NCBI GenBank assembly: GCA_004369085.1
Contig: ML210257.1
Location: 1-64,000 of the forward strand
Source: Coprinopsis marcescibilis
Taxonomy: Eukaryota > Basidiomycota > Agaricomycetes > Agaricales > Psathyrellaceae
Direction of reading: 5' to 3'
Length of the DNA: 64,000 nt
In this document: in pieces, positions 21,201-33,330 of the stretch
How the letters are laid out: each line of letters opens with the position of its first letter
How positions within the stretch are numbered: position 1 is the first letter of the stretch
The notes under the pieces: generated by a model
The model's database searches: none
Told to the model about the DNA's origin: nothing
The model's input: the letters and a program-made list of their open reading frames with translations, nothing else
Position numbers and translations under genes: made by a program

Positions 21201-24001
21201 CCACATGCGTTTAGTATAAACGATTGCGGCATCCGGGGTCTGATTGGGTCTATACCGTCTGATGGGTAACTCACACATATTGCACCCTTGCAGTCACTCA
21301 TGTGATGCCACGCCTTGATGTGCGACGGATTGAAAGTGTTCTAGAGGGAATTGAAGAGCTTGAAACAGCTTCAATAAATGCTTGGAGGTCGTGTATTTGC
21401 GCGCACGGAATGCGCTCGGAAGGTGCGAGCGATGTGAGGTAAGTGAAAGGAAGGGCTTGGTGCTGAAGTACATACCCGGATTGCGGGATATTAGCCAGCC
21501 ATACAGCGTCATGGTGTTTCAAAGGGTGGCCGATTGAACGGCACGCTATCCGCTGAGCACTGAGCAGCCGAGCATGTATCGACGCCTGGGGATACGCGGT
21601 TGGGTGGTATCCAGTTTCCAGAGCGGTCGGGTGACAAGTCGGGCATCGGGAAGACTCGGTGCCACTGGATGTATGAATATGTCGAATGTGAAGATGTGAT
21701 TCTGAGGCGGCCACGGCACGCAGCCTGGATCCAGGTTGAGTCCATAAGAATAGACATATTGTCAGCGGCTTATCATAATTTGGGTTAGGACTTTGCGGGA
21801 TTGTGGATTGTATCCGTGAACATAGGCGCCATCGAAGAGCCAGTTATGTCCCCTGAAAAATCCAAGGTTGTCCTCGTGCCAAGTGCTGCGTTAAAAGGGG
21901 GCTCATGGAGAGCTCAAACCGGATGGAAGGTCTAAATTTAGACTGGTGGCTATTCTGAGACATAGATTTATCGTGGGGTCGCCGTGACGTCCGAATCATG
22001 CTGGCAGTCAGCTGGACGCAGCCACCAATGTCATAAATGGAGCTTCGAGCGTTCAGGTACATGTGCCAGATACTAGTCGCGGGGAAACTGCGTATGTGGC
22101 AGGAAGGGATAGGAGAGGAACGGAACTGTAATGTAAACCTTGGTAAATAAAGGAAGCTGCTATGGTTTCCCTAGATGTTCCTATGTGTGTACTAGTCGTT
22201 GCTGGAAGCTGTGGACTTGGCTGCTGGTGCTGTAAACGACGTTGAATTGTTGCGGCATGGTCGGTTGATGGTTGTATTTGAGTGGTTTACGCTATCGGGC
22301 CTCAGGAAGCAAGGTGACGACAGAGCTTGTTGATGCAAGTTCGAGTTTTTGAACAGACCTTGAGAGCGAACAAATCTTACTGGAGCGCTATGTAGTTCAC
22401 AGATCTGATGTTTCAACTGGAACTGTTCTGCCAGGACGTCCATCATTTCTCCGAGTCGTCCTTTGACGGTTGCGAGTTGAGATAACAGCACAAGTGCACA
22501 AAGTAACCTTTAATTTGGGCCTGTCGTGCGAGCGGGGCTGGGTTGGGGGAGATGGAGCTAGCACCTTCGGTAAATTGGGACCGCGAAAGTATATCCACTT
22601 CTATTGAAGGACCTGGAGAAATATAGAAGCCAGTTTGTCGAAATGTGGATACCGTCGATTACGGAAAGTTGGTCGTCAGATGTCGTGCGACGGATTGCAT
22701 GTGGGCTCAATGACCGAATCTCGTGTTCTCTCAATTGCTGGTATCCTCGAATCATAACAGTTCCGTTTTGATACGTCTACAGGTTGATTGGCGAGGAGAA
22801 GAAGGTGGATAATATCCCGAGTGCCACGAAACCAGAGCGTTGCGCCAATGACCAGTGTTTGCGGAAAGCGATAGACGCATAATTAGAATAGGGTTCAAGG
22901 TACGTTATGGTGATAAGTCGATCAAGATGGTCAGATGTTGGTCAGATGGGCTACTTTACCGGTCTTTGGGCGGACTCCCAGCGATAATACCCATTGACTG
23001 TGCACGGAAGAGACTTTTGCGGAGGCATCTGGCTTCGATCAGGGAGCGTGTGGCCTTCGTCGGCTTTCGTCGGAAGTGGTTTCGAGGGGGGCAAAAAAGA
23101 GGCTGGGAAGTGACGACGGCGAGCATCAATGATACGCAGAATGCAATACAACATACCGTGGACATTGGACAGCACTAGAGAACGTAACTGTTGCTGTCTA
23201 TCCACCGGTGATGAGCTCGGGAAGGAGAACCAGGGGCTGCTGGGGCCCACATTGTGCAGCGATAGGCACAACATAGTACCCTGAGTATAGCGAGCACATC
23301 GCTGCGTCCGAGGCAAGCGCACATCGGACGTCATGGTCGGGTATGCTGACTGAGGGGCGCAAGAGCACTGTTCAACTTTTTTATTCCCGTCTCAAGCCGT
23401 GTCGTCACACCGGCGGAAGGGGTTTGCTTTAAACGGAGGAATATGGCTGCGACGATGATCCAATACGCACATGACAACAAAAGATATCATGGGAGATCGT
23501 TGAGACGCGGATTAGCCGGGCAGCAGACGACCTACAGCACAATAGCAATATGTTGAGCATTTGTGAATTGCATTCCAAGGGCCCAAGAGCAGGACCAGAA
23601 GCTTGTGCCTATACAAAAGAGAGAATGAGGGACCAGAATGTGGTGAAATATGTAAAGAAGATGTAAGTAGTTAGCAGAGGGTATTTCGCCAGTGGAATTT
23701 GTTTGAAACAAAATTGAGTATTGCAATTGGCAGACAAAAGGGGCAGAGCCGTGACCCGTCTGCAGGCCGAAGTCGGCTGGAGACAGCCGGGGCGGACTTG
23801 GCATCAGAAGGGGCATGAGATAAGCAGATAAAAAGCGGAAAACAGATCTGTGTTGAGGACTAATAAGGGTAAACACAACCCAGCCGCTTTTCCTCAAAAC
23901 CCCGGCTTACGGCCACTCGATCTTTCTTGTTCCACCAATACGCGTTCCCTTCTCCCTCCACTGGCAGTCGCCGTCTTTACCCGCCCTCACCGTTGTCGAC
24001 A
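18234..24001. other. gene-poor region upstream of the H+-ATPase gene
   Basis: No gene is supported in 5.8 kb. Minus-strand open frames at 18338-18940, 21298-21714, 22192-22755 and 22956-23334 were read. None shows a family motif, and they could not be linked by convincing introns. The piece at 22956-23165 begins with a signal-peptide-like CIAFCVSLMLAVVTSQ and is the best candidate for a small unknown secreted protein. The last 80 bp before 24002 are pyrimidine-rich, as in strongly expressed fungal promoters and leaders. Confidence 0.4.
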
Positions 24002-27000
24002 ATGAGCTCAAACGAAAAAGAGCCTGGTCCCGACGACATCCAGGTTGCTCCCACGGAGCAGGTCGTCCCGAGGCAGCGCGAGTACAAGGATTTTGGTCAT
24101 GAAGATGAGGCCCCAACCAGTACGTCTTTCCCTCGCTTTCCTCGTCGTCGTCTTCGTTGAATGAGCTTGACTCTTTGTAGAGGCTATGGTCGACATGGAC
24201 ACTGTGCGTACATTCATCCCCCAACTCATATTCCATCCCTGACGATTTTCCTCTCACCAGATCGAGCTCACTGCAGAAGACCTGTACGACAAAGAAAAGG
24301 TCGACCTTGAGACCATCGTTATCGATGATGTCTTCAAGCTCCTCCAATGTGACGAGAACGGTCTTTCTGAAGAGGAAGCCGAGCGTCGTCTCGGTCTCTT
24401 CGGTCCCAACAAACTGGAGTCGGAAGAGACGAACCCATTCTTCCAGGTCCGTCCATTTCCCGTAGCCTTCATCTCGGGTTTTCTGACATTGGTCGCCTCT
24501 ACAGTTCTTGTCTTTCATGTGGAATCCTCTCTCCTGGGTCATGGAGGCGGCCGCCCTTGTCGCCATCGCTCTTTCCAATGGTCAAGGCAGACCTCCGAAT
24601 TGGCCCGATTTCACCGGTATCGTTTTGCTGCTCCTCGTCAACTCTGCTATCGGTTTCTACGAAGAACGAAACGCTGGAAACGCCGTCAAGGCCCTCATGG
24701 ACTCCTTGGCCCCCAAGGCCAAAGTCAGGCGCGGTGGTCAATGGAACGAAATCGAATCCTCAATTTTGGTTCCCGGTGACATGGTCTCTTTCAAGATTGG
24801 TGATATCGTCCCCGCCGATTGCCGTCTCACTGAGGCCATCAACGTCTCCATCGATCAGGCTGCTCTCACCGGCGAGTCTCTCCCCATCACCAAGAAAGTT
24901 GGCGACCAGTGCTTCTCGTAAGTTTTCTGCTTTAGTCCATTTCCGACCCTTCTCTGACCTTGGTCCCAGGGGATCCACTTGCAAGCTTGGTGAAGCTGAG
25001 GGTGTCGTCATCTCTACCGGTCCCAACACTTTCTTCGGTCGCGCCGCTTCCTTGGTTGGCCAAGATGATGATACCACTGGCCATTTGCAAAAGATTCTTG
25101 CTCAAATTGGTTCTTTCTGCCTCATCGCCATCGGCATCTTCGTCATTGCGGAAATTTTCGTTCTTTATGCGGGCTTCCGTTACCAGTACCGTCGTGGTTT
25201 GGACAACATCCTCGTCCTCCTCATTGGTGGTATTCCCATTGCGATGCCCACTGTCCTTTCCGTTACCCTTGCCGTCGGTGCTCAGCAGCTGGCCAAGTAC
25301 AAGGCTATCGTCACCCGTATCACTGCAATCGAAGAATTGGCTGGTGTCACCATCCTCTGCTCCGACAAGACTGGTACCCTCACCACCAACAAGCTTACCA
25401 TTGATCGCAACACTATCAAGACCTACGGTCCTTTCTCTGCCGAGGATGTCATTCTTCTCGCGGCTTACGCTTCTCGTACCGAGAACCAGGATGCCATTGA
25501 TACCTCCGTTGTCCAGGCTCTTGGTGACGCCGCGAAGGCTCGTTCTGGCATTACCTTGTTGGACTTCAAGCCCTTCAACCCCGTCGACAAGCGTACCGAA
25601 ATCACCTACCGTGAGGAGTCCTCTGGCAAGCTCAAGCGTGTTACCAAGGGTATGACCGGTGTTATCATCAACCTCTGCTCCCGCAACAAGACCGACGACA
25701 TTGAGAACCGTCTCGAGACCGATGTTGAGGAGTACGCCGCCCGTGGTCTCCGTGCGCTTGCTGTTGCCTTCGAGGAGGTTGACGGTGATGATCACGAGGC
25801 TGAGGGTAACGGTTTCGAACTTATCGGTCTCTTGGCTATCTACGATCCCCCTCGTGAGGACACCAAGCAGACTATCGATGAGGCCATTTCTCTCGGTGTC
25901 AAGGTCAAGATGGTCACTGGTGATCAGCTTGCTATCGCAAAGGAAACCGGCCGTCGTCTCGGTATGGGCGACCACATGTACCCCGCCAAGGTGTTGAAGG
26001 ATGGACCCGCCCCCGGCAGCAAGCACGCCAACCTCGACGAGATGATCATGGATGCCGATGGTTTCGCTGGTGTCTTCCCCGAGCACAAGTACGAGATTGT
26101 CAAGCGTTTGCAAGGCCTTGGTCACCTCTGCGCCATGACTGGTGATGGTGCTAACGATGCTCCTGCCTTGTCCCGTGCTAATGTCGGCATTGCCGTCGAA
26201 GGTGCTACCGATGCTGCTCGCGGCGCTGCTGATATCGTTTTGACTGAACCCGGTCTCTCTACCATCATCCACGCCATTCGTCAATCCCGTATCATTTTCC
26301 AGCGTATGCGCAACTACTCTATCTACGCTTGCGCTGTCACCATCCGTATCGTCGTTTGCTTTGCCATCCTCGCCTTCGCCTACAAGTTGGATTTCCCTCC
26401 CTTCATGATTTTGATTATCGCCTTGCTCAATGACGGTACCATCATGACCCTCTCCGTCGATCGTGTCTTGCCTTCCAGCACACCCGACAGTTGGGACTTG
26501 TCCGAGATCTTTGCATATGCTGTCGCCTATGGTATCTTCCTCACTGCCTCGACGTGCGTATTCTCATTCTTTATTGCCATCGTATATTTACTAAAGATTC
26601 ACTTTTTAGCGTTGCGCTCGTTTGCATCATCCTTGAGACCAACTTCTTCCAAGACAAGTTTGGTGTCAGGTTCGACGCCCAGCCCGACCTCAGTGTGCGT
26701 GTGGACGCCAACAACGAACAACTGCACATGGTTGTGTACCTTCAAGTCGCTATCATCTCGCAAGCTTTGATCTTCGTTACTCGTGCACACGGCTTCTTCT
26801 TCATGGAGCGACCATCCACTGCCCTCTTCGTCGCCTTCTGCATTGCCCAGCTCATCTCTTCCATCATCGCTGCCTACGGTAACTGGGGATTCACCAAGAT
26901 CCAGGCCATCTCTGGTGGATGGATTGGTATCGTTTGGGTCTGGGTACGTGCTCCTAGTTTCATATCTTTCCATGATCCAATGCTGATATCGCGTCTCATA

Positions 27001-27331
27001 GAACATCATCTGGTTCTTCCCTCTGGACCTTATCAAGTTCGCCATGAAGGCCACCGTCATCAAATGGATTCGTGCCCGTCACGAAGCCGAGCTCGCCGAG
27101 AAGGCCCTCACTGGTGTCACCGGCGTTCCCCTCACCCGAACTCAATCCCGCGTCGCTTCGATCCACGAGTCCCTCTACTCCAACCGTGTGTCGTTCATCA
27201 AGCGTGCTGCTCGCAAGGTTGGCTTTGGCGCCAAGGTGCACATGAAGCCCGAAGAGCTGCAACGCTTCAGCAGCATCCAAGCCCAACGAGTCGGCCAGAC
27301 TTTGGCTCGCAATCCAAGCAGAACCAACTGA
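24002..27331 (+). CDS. PMA1: plasma-membrane H+-transporting P-type ATPase
   Basis: Pumps protons out of the cell using ATP and builds the gradient for nutrient uptake. Seven exons (24002-24119, 24181-24203, 24261-24446, 24505-24917, 24970-26553, 26610-26943, 27002-27331) give 995 residues, the usual size. The actuator loop has LTGES; the phosphorylation site is [12 protein letters not shown] (Asp becomes aspartyl-phosphate); the nucleotide domain has KGMTG, and the hinge has [12 protein letters not shown]. About ten membrane spans are visible, with [19 protein letters not shown] in helix 4. The C-terminal tail carries several Ser/Thr sites next to Arg ([20 protein letters not shown]), a region that autoinhibits the pump in yeast until phosphorylated. 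Coding sequence is rich in C-ending codons, as in highly expressed genes, which also creates a 450-codon shadow frame on the other strand. Confidence 0.97.
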
Positions 27332-29625
27332 GCGGCATCTCCTCAGTTTGTATTCCATCGCATATAATCGACATGTACTCTGTATTGCTCTCAACACCCA
27401 CCTATCCGCTATTCCCTGGATGACTCGACGTCAACACACACACCGGCATTGGCACATGCATGCGCTTGTCCCCTTCGACCTGCGCTTTATCCCTGTGATC
27501 GGCCAGTCCGACTAATTATTACCTGCGCCACCGCGGTCGATCACGCCCCCCTATCCCGTCGCTATACCCACCCGCAACGATCTACCCGTCGTCCATGTCA
27601 TCGCTCTCGCATACCGTCTCGCCAAGTTATCCCACATCATAGCCACGTACGAATACCGCATTCCCGCATAGAAATAAGACAAAATCAAACACTCGCACAC
27701 GCCTATACTGAGTGGGATGGATTGGATAGGTCTGGGAAGTTTTCTCCTTTCTTCTTTTACGCTTTATGCTTTCATGTTCTGACTAGCGGGAGTCGTTTTG
27801 GTTGGCAAGAGGTTCGTTGGTGAAGCGTTTTAGTTGTCCATTGGAGGCTGGGTTCGTTTTTTGATTCAGCCTCAATGGCGTCTGGAGTGTTCCTTTTAGT
27901 TTCGATAGAGTATGAACCCCTTGCTTGACTCCTTGACCCTTTTAACGCCTAATATCTTGTTGTATGTAGTGATTGTGTTTCAAAACGTAGTGCTACTACT
28001 ACTAGTACTACAGCCTATATTCCTTTCTTAGATGTCTATCCATATCGTTCTATTCATTGCTGGCTTATACTTGAGTGTTCGTCGTCGTCCCTATCAGATC
28101 TCCATCCCCAGCCTTGTCAACTTTGATCGTCCACTTTTTTCCTTCAAGGTGCTTGTGGAAGCTGAATTACCAGCCCCTTGGAGAAGCAATTCGTTGAACA
28201 CGCGGATGTTCTAAAAGGTCGTACGACCATTTGTTCAGTCGTTACTGCAAGGTTGCTGGGTAGTCGATGGAGATGTTGCCAACCAACCCGAGGGAGCCCG
28301 GTCATGGACAGTAGTATTCCATCCACATACTCTAGAAATTCCCGATTTCGCAGCCTAACAGCGTGGGGGAGGCTGGTGACCTGGTCACAAGTTGGGTTGG
28401 CAGTCGCCGAATGGCCCCCTTTCTGCGTGTCGGACGACGGAGAGAGTAGTGGAGGGTGATCCGAGTCGTAAGGTCCTCTTTGTCAAAGGACAATCATTAA
28501 AACCGTGCATAACGAATCTCACCTTTTATCTTACGATTTGTAGTGGAACACGAATAGCTTAAATGCTCTACTCGAGTCCACGTTGTCCTGCGCCAGCCGC
28601 ACTACCCGCTGACTGCCCTCCGACCTCGTAAGGGCGACATCACCAATCGCTCCAAGCAGAAATCCCGCTGGATTTTTCCGTATGCTTCAGATCGGAGATA
28701 TAAATTGCGGGTGGATGTTGCATGCAGGCTCATGACCATCGCTGTTCATTGCCCATGGAGACATGTATACTGTGGGGGCCATGGCATGCGAAGATGAGGC
28801 AGAGCACAAGACAAGCCTAGCCTAAACAAACCCATAAGCGAACACGGGCAATTAGTAGTAAGTAAACAACGGTTTTTATCTGGGTCCCGCGTCTGACCAG
28901 AATGGCATTCTGGGTGTCGTCGGGCTGTCGGTCGGTGCCTGGGTGGGGCGAAGTCTTATCGTCGAATAGGAATTTGTCCGATTTATCGCTCAAAGAGAGG
29001 GGGCGGAGTCTAGTCCAGGCGGCCCATTCGCTACCTTTTGCCCGTGATCAACATGTTATCCTCGAACTCATCGAACGTCTCCGTGCGACTCTTGACAGCG
29101 AGGAGTTCGTGATCCAAACGCCGCCATGCCTATTTCAAGTCGGCCTGCATTCAAGGTATTCTGCGAACCCTTTATGCTGCTGCGTGCGGTCGAAAGAGAA
29201 ATTATGGTTTGTGTCCAGAGCTTTCCGGTGTGATATCGCATGGTTCCCTGATGTCGAGGCATGGTTTTGCTCTGATCCGTTGACCTCACGAGGTTCCAGA
29301 CGAAAGTTTGCATGAAACCAGTGTGGTTCAATATGCTCGGTTAGGACAAATAATTTACTTTTGTATTTATTTATTTTCGTTCTTATTGGCCGAAAGCCGG
29401 GTAAATGGTCGAGAAGACTGAATTTGTTCGCTTGGCCCTAGCTTAAGGCTAGACATCGGGAGTTTATTGGAAAGAGTACCCTCAACGTCGTCCACAAAAC
29501 GTCGAACCATCGTCGAACAAGGTCGAATGTCGAAGAAGCTTGAAGACTGCACCTGACTGCACTACACCGAGCCGACACAGAGATCTCTTGGACGAATAAT
29601 TCATCGAATTGGAGCCATCAGGCGT
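27332..29625. other. intergenic, ATPase 3' region and unassigned DNA
   Basis: It contains the ATPase 3' untranslated region and then about 2 kb without a recognisable gene. The plus frame 28902-29315 (137 codons) was examined and shows no motif or family resemblance. Confidence 0.4.
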
Positions 29626-32310
29626 CTATTCCATGCGTAGCCACATCCCACCCTACATAACAAAGCTGGTTAAAGCACCCAGTTATGGTATGTCTTGGTA
29701 TCGCTTCTCACCTTGGCATAGGTCGCGAGGTTGGTCCCAAGCCTGAATTGATCAGTTCCTTTAACACCTTCAGATTGAGCCCAGCTCGGGGATGGACGAG
29801 ACTCCTCAGGCATAGCATCAAATGCAAGACTGAAGGTAGAGAATCGTTGCAAGATGCGAACTAGCACGAACGAGATCTCGTTGTAGGCGAACTGGATTGA
29901 TTTCCAGTATTCAGCAACACATAATTACGGGTCAAGGAGTTGCCTGCTCTTGCTCACCTGTTGCCCAAGACAGATGCGTGGACCCGCGTTGAAAGGAAGG
30001 AATATGAATGGGTTGGGGAGCAGGTACTTCTGGACGCGTTCGTCGAGGAATGGTCGGGGTCAAACAACATCGCTGGCGCATCCACGGTTCAATTGCTTTA
30101 TCAGGGTAGATTGCAGCAAGTTTGCAAACCCACCATCCGGTCCCCACAAGTCTTTCCTTCGGTGCATGAGAAGAACAGAGTACTGGACGCTAATAGATAC
30201 GCAACGTCAGTCAATTCGTAGCACGACACAGCGAATAATCGATCCCATACGTCGCGTTAGCAGGGACGAACAAAGGATTCGTGCCATCCTTGTTGTTCAG
30301 AACTGTATCTCGTGTCGCTGTTCTGTTCGCTGGTCAGTCATTATCATTCACAGTGATGTTATGAGACCCCACCGTTCGTTGAATGCCCTAGGCAGACCCA
30401 TGTATTCTGTCAGTTTCAGGTGGTTTGGGCTGTACATGTGCTTACACAGGAGGGTACAGCCGAAGGACCTCTGTGAGCCTGACACATTAAAACAGCAAGG
30501 ATTTTGATTTGTTAGACTTTACTCGCCATTTATGAATGCCCGCATATATTTCATTTCCTTGATTCCTTCAAAAGTCGGCCTTTGTGTCTCTCCGATTTTC
30601 TCCAAGACCTCCTGCCTCAGTTTAGCCACACTCTCCGGATGTTCGGTTAGCTTGTATAGACAGAAAGTAAGCGTGTTCGAAGTCTGTGATGAAGGGTTAC
30701 AAGTTGAAAGGGGTGTGGAGACATCTAGTATTACACGGCACGCACAGTGTCTTTTCCAGCAACGAGAAAGTTTAAGAGCTGCGTTCGGATTAGTCTTGTT
30801 ACCCAATTCGATATGTTCGCAGCTCACCTCGTCCTTCAACAATTTCATGTCTGCAATCAAGGTGAGCAAATGTGGGAAGGATCCTGGTGGCAAACGCTTG
30901 CCTTGTGTTTGAGAAATGTATTCTTCGAGCAACGACTTTGCATTTTCAGAGTTAACCCCATTCTTTCCCTGTACCAGAACGCGCTGCAGGATCGGTTCTG
31001 TGTACTGATCGATCGCCTTTCTCTTGGCTTCAACTCTGTCGACCCAAAACTCTCGTAACGGCCACCATTCACTAAGAAGTGAGCGCATGAGAAGCTCGTC
31101 CAAACCCTCCGCGATGGCTTTCGCAAACGAAGTCGATGGGTGTTCGACGAGTGACCTGGAGTTATATTGTCCAGAGACGAGAGGGTAAGAAAGTCCCGAG
31201 GACAGTGTTTCTGGGTTGACACCAAATAGAAAGGTGCAGAACGAGTCCAGCGCGAATTTGGACATAAGCTCTTGCACGTTGATTGCAAACCCTTCAGAGA
31301 GACGTTCCTGTGCGACGGCGATTGCTACTTCGAGGTTGTGGTCGAAATTGTCGAAATCACTGATCCTGTCACGAGCAAAGTACGGTCGGGCCATCATGCG
31401 ATGGAACCTTAGTAGGGAAGCGTCAAAATGCAGTATTGGTAGTCATCCGGCTAACGCACTTCCATGTCTGACCTAAAGTAATCTGAGACGGTGCATATAT
31501 GAGCATTGAGAAAAGGGCCACTCATACCGTCTACGTTGAATATACCTTGGCCAAGAAGAGAATGATTCCGCGCGGTGAACTCTTCGCCTACATGACAGAG
31601 GTAGGTAATCTCATAATGAGCTCGAACAGCTTGGGTAACAATGGGAGTGACTTTACCTTTCCTGAATATGTCAAATTGTCCTGCTAATACGGCCTTTTTT
31701 GACGACAAATATGGGTTTAGTGAACAAGAGACCCGAACTTCCGAGTTTCGCTGACCTTAATATGATCAGGCTCCGAAGTCCATATCTGCGCCGAGTTAAC
31801 AATTGAACTTAAAGATGAAGAATCAAGGGACTTGCCATGCTATTACCGCCTATGGGCGATATTTGAAAGGTATTCCCGTATTCATTTGCCCTATCTTCCA
31901 GAACGTCGCCTGTTACGATGAAGTAATCAGCCTCCAGCTGCGGTACATGAGATCGCGGCATCTGACTCACCAAGATAACCATCACGAAACATGTTGAGGA
32001 GGTCTCTCGCTATAGACAATCCACCAAAATATGGCCAAGGCTCCTTGATGCATGGAACAACTTTCGCCCCAAAGCGACGAGCCTTGAAATTGTTGGACAA
32101 ACGTCGGTAGAGAACCGTTAACACAACATGGGCAGGTTTGGACAGCACTAGGCAGCAAGCCAGGAGCCACGTCGGAATCATCAGTCTACCGTAGCTCTGC
32201 AGGATGTATAATAAACCATATGATGCGAGAGGTGGAAGAAAAAGTGAGGGTAACAAATTCGCGATAAGCTTCACGCCAGGTGGATTTCCCATTATTGGGT
32301 GTAGTAGCAC
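29626..32310 (-). pseudogene. cytochrome P450 with one frameshift before the heme loop
   Basis: A membrane-bound heme monooxygenase with about 12 exons. The N-terminus (M at 32310 or 32292) has hydrophobic anchors. Visible: helix C motif GQTWKFHRMMARP; DSFCTFLFG; I-helix FLVAGKDTTSNTLTFCLYKL; ExxR in ELTEVLRLYPPV; VQYSVLLMHRRKDLWGPD; heme loop [15 protein letters not shown] with the Cys thiolate; and end KGGMWLRME at 29626. The style is that of basidiomycete CYP63/CYP5037-type enzymes, though no subfamily is asserted. All junctions keep phase except one place: between LFDPD and FLDERVQKY (near 30020-30025) one base is missing, so the heme loop is out of frame. No splice alternative repairs it. 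It is either a very young pseudogene or a sequence error. If read correctly, no holoenzyme can be made. Confidence 0.75.
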
Positions 32311-32616
32311 TGGCGGTAGGCAGGCAATACAGGTTAACCGTCGCGAGAGGTCTGGTTATAATCTGTTTCGCTATCATTAGTCTTTTTCTATTCGAATCTT
32401 TCATACGCTGGTTAACTGAACACTGTACCTCTCCAAAAGAGGTCTTCCGTGCATGCGGGCATTGTATAGATGAGTCAAACGATATGACGATATGATGGAT
32501 TTCACTGGAGAGATTCGTGGTAAAACTTCAAAAGAAGACCTAAAATGACGTTGAAAATTCCGTAAGAACCAGGTATAGGAGTACTGCGGAACCTACGAAC
32601 CAGCGTCAAATACGTA
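32311..32616. promoter_or_regulatory. P450 upstream region
   Basis: This 300-bp stretch between the P450 start and the MITE must contain the P450 promoter. No clear motif was identified. Confidence 0.3.
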
Positions 32617-32651
32617 TGGTGCAGGTCACTTAGAGACCGCTACTTTGGAAC
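32617..32651 (+). repeat. MITE left terminal inverted repeat
   Basis: 35 bp beginning TGGTGCAGGTCACTTAGAG, preceded by TA. Its reverse complement differs from the right end at two positions. Confidence 0.9.
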
Positions 32652-32691
32652 AAGCGTGATGGGGACGTGGGAAAAAACCCAATCCCTTATT

Positions 32692-32740
32692 CGTCTAACA
32701 GAAATGAAGGAATTGGCCGGGCGCACACTTCTGTTAGACG
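32692..32740. repeat. internal 12-bp inverted repeat (hairpin) in the MITE
   Basis: CGTCTAACAGAA at 32692-32703 is exactly complementary to 32729-32740, with a 25-nt loop. Confidence 0.8.
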
Positions 32741-33293
32741 GTTTGTCGAAATTCTCAAAACTGAAGGAGCAGAATTTTTGCCCCTCACCGATTTGGCCAT
32801 CAGATGAAGATAACCTTATCTAATCTATAGATAATCTATATATAGTAATGTCACACCCCTATTACCTGCTCAGACACCCTCCGATGAGATGCATACCGCC
32901 ACGAACTGAACTTTAGAACCTCTGCCCGTGCCTCGTGAGCATTGAACCCTTTCCTGTAAGCATCAATCCATCGCTTGGTCCGGTTCTCCCGCTCCCGAAT
33001 TGTTTCTGTTGGCACAGAGGCCATTGCCACCTCCGTTGTTCTGGAGGCCTGAAAAGGTATAATCACAACTTTCACGAAGATACCTCTTTACTGACCCCAG
33101 AAGTACTCAACAAAATTGAGTTCACAGTGAAACTTTGGAACGAAGATGCAGAGAATACATAATCTAGCCTGTCACAGGCTGAAAACCTTGCGAAAACGTT
33201 GAAATCGCGTTCCAAAATGCGTGTTTGATGGTCAAAAATCAGCAAAAAATTTGATTAAAAATTGAATTTTTTTCCCCGGCCGATTTGGCCGTC

Positions 33294-33328
33294 GTTCCAA
33301 AGTAGCGGCCTTTAAGTGACCTGCACCA
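33294..33328 (-). repeat. MITE right terminal inverted repeat
   Basis: 35 bp ending AAGTGACCTGCACCA and followed by TA. It pairs with 32617-32651. Confidence 0.9.
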
Positions 33329-33330
33329 TA

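Larger units (their letters stand above)
32617..33328. mobile_element. 712-bp MITE with 35-bp inverted ends and TA duplication
   Basis: The two ends are inverted copies, 33 of 35 bases matching, and the dinucleotide TA flanks both sides (32615-32616 and 33329-33330). TA duplication is the signature of Tc1/mariner-pogo insertion. The inside has no meaningful coding frame, so the element is non-autonomous and would need a transposase in trans. Internally there are a perfect 12-bp inverted repeat (32692-32703 with 32729-32740) and a 30-bp direct repeat (32772-32801 and 33264-33293, 24 of 30 matching). The second copy of the direct repeat touches the right terminal repeat. It lies about 300 bp upstream of the P450 start. 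Confidence 0.88.

Noticed and set aside
24932..26284. Minus-strand open frame of 450 codons opposite the H+-ATPase gene
   Set aside because: It is an exact shadow of the main ATPase exon. The translation is Gly/Ser/Asp-rich low-complexity text created by C-ending codon preference, with no domain.
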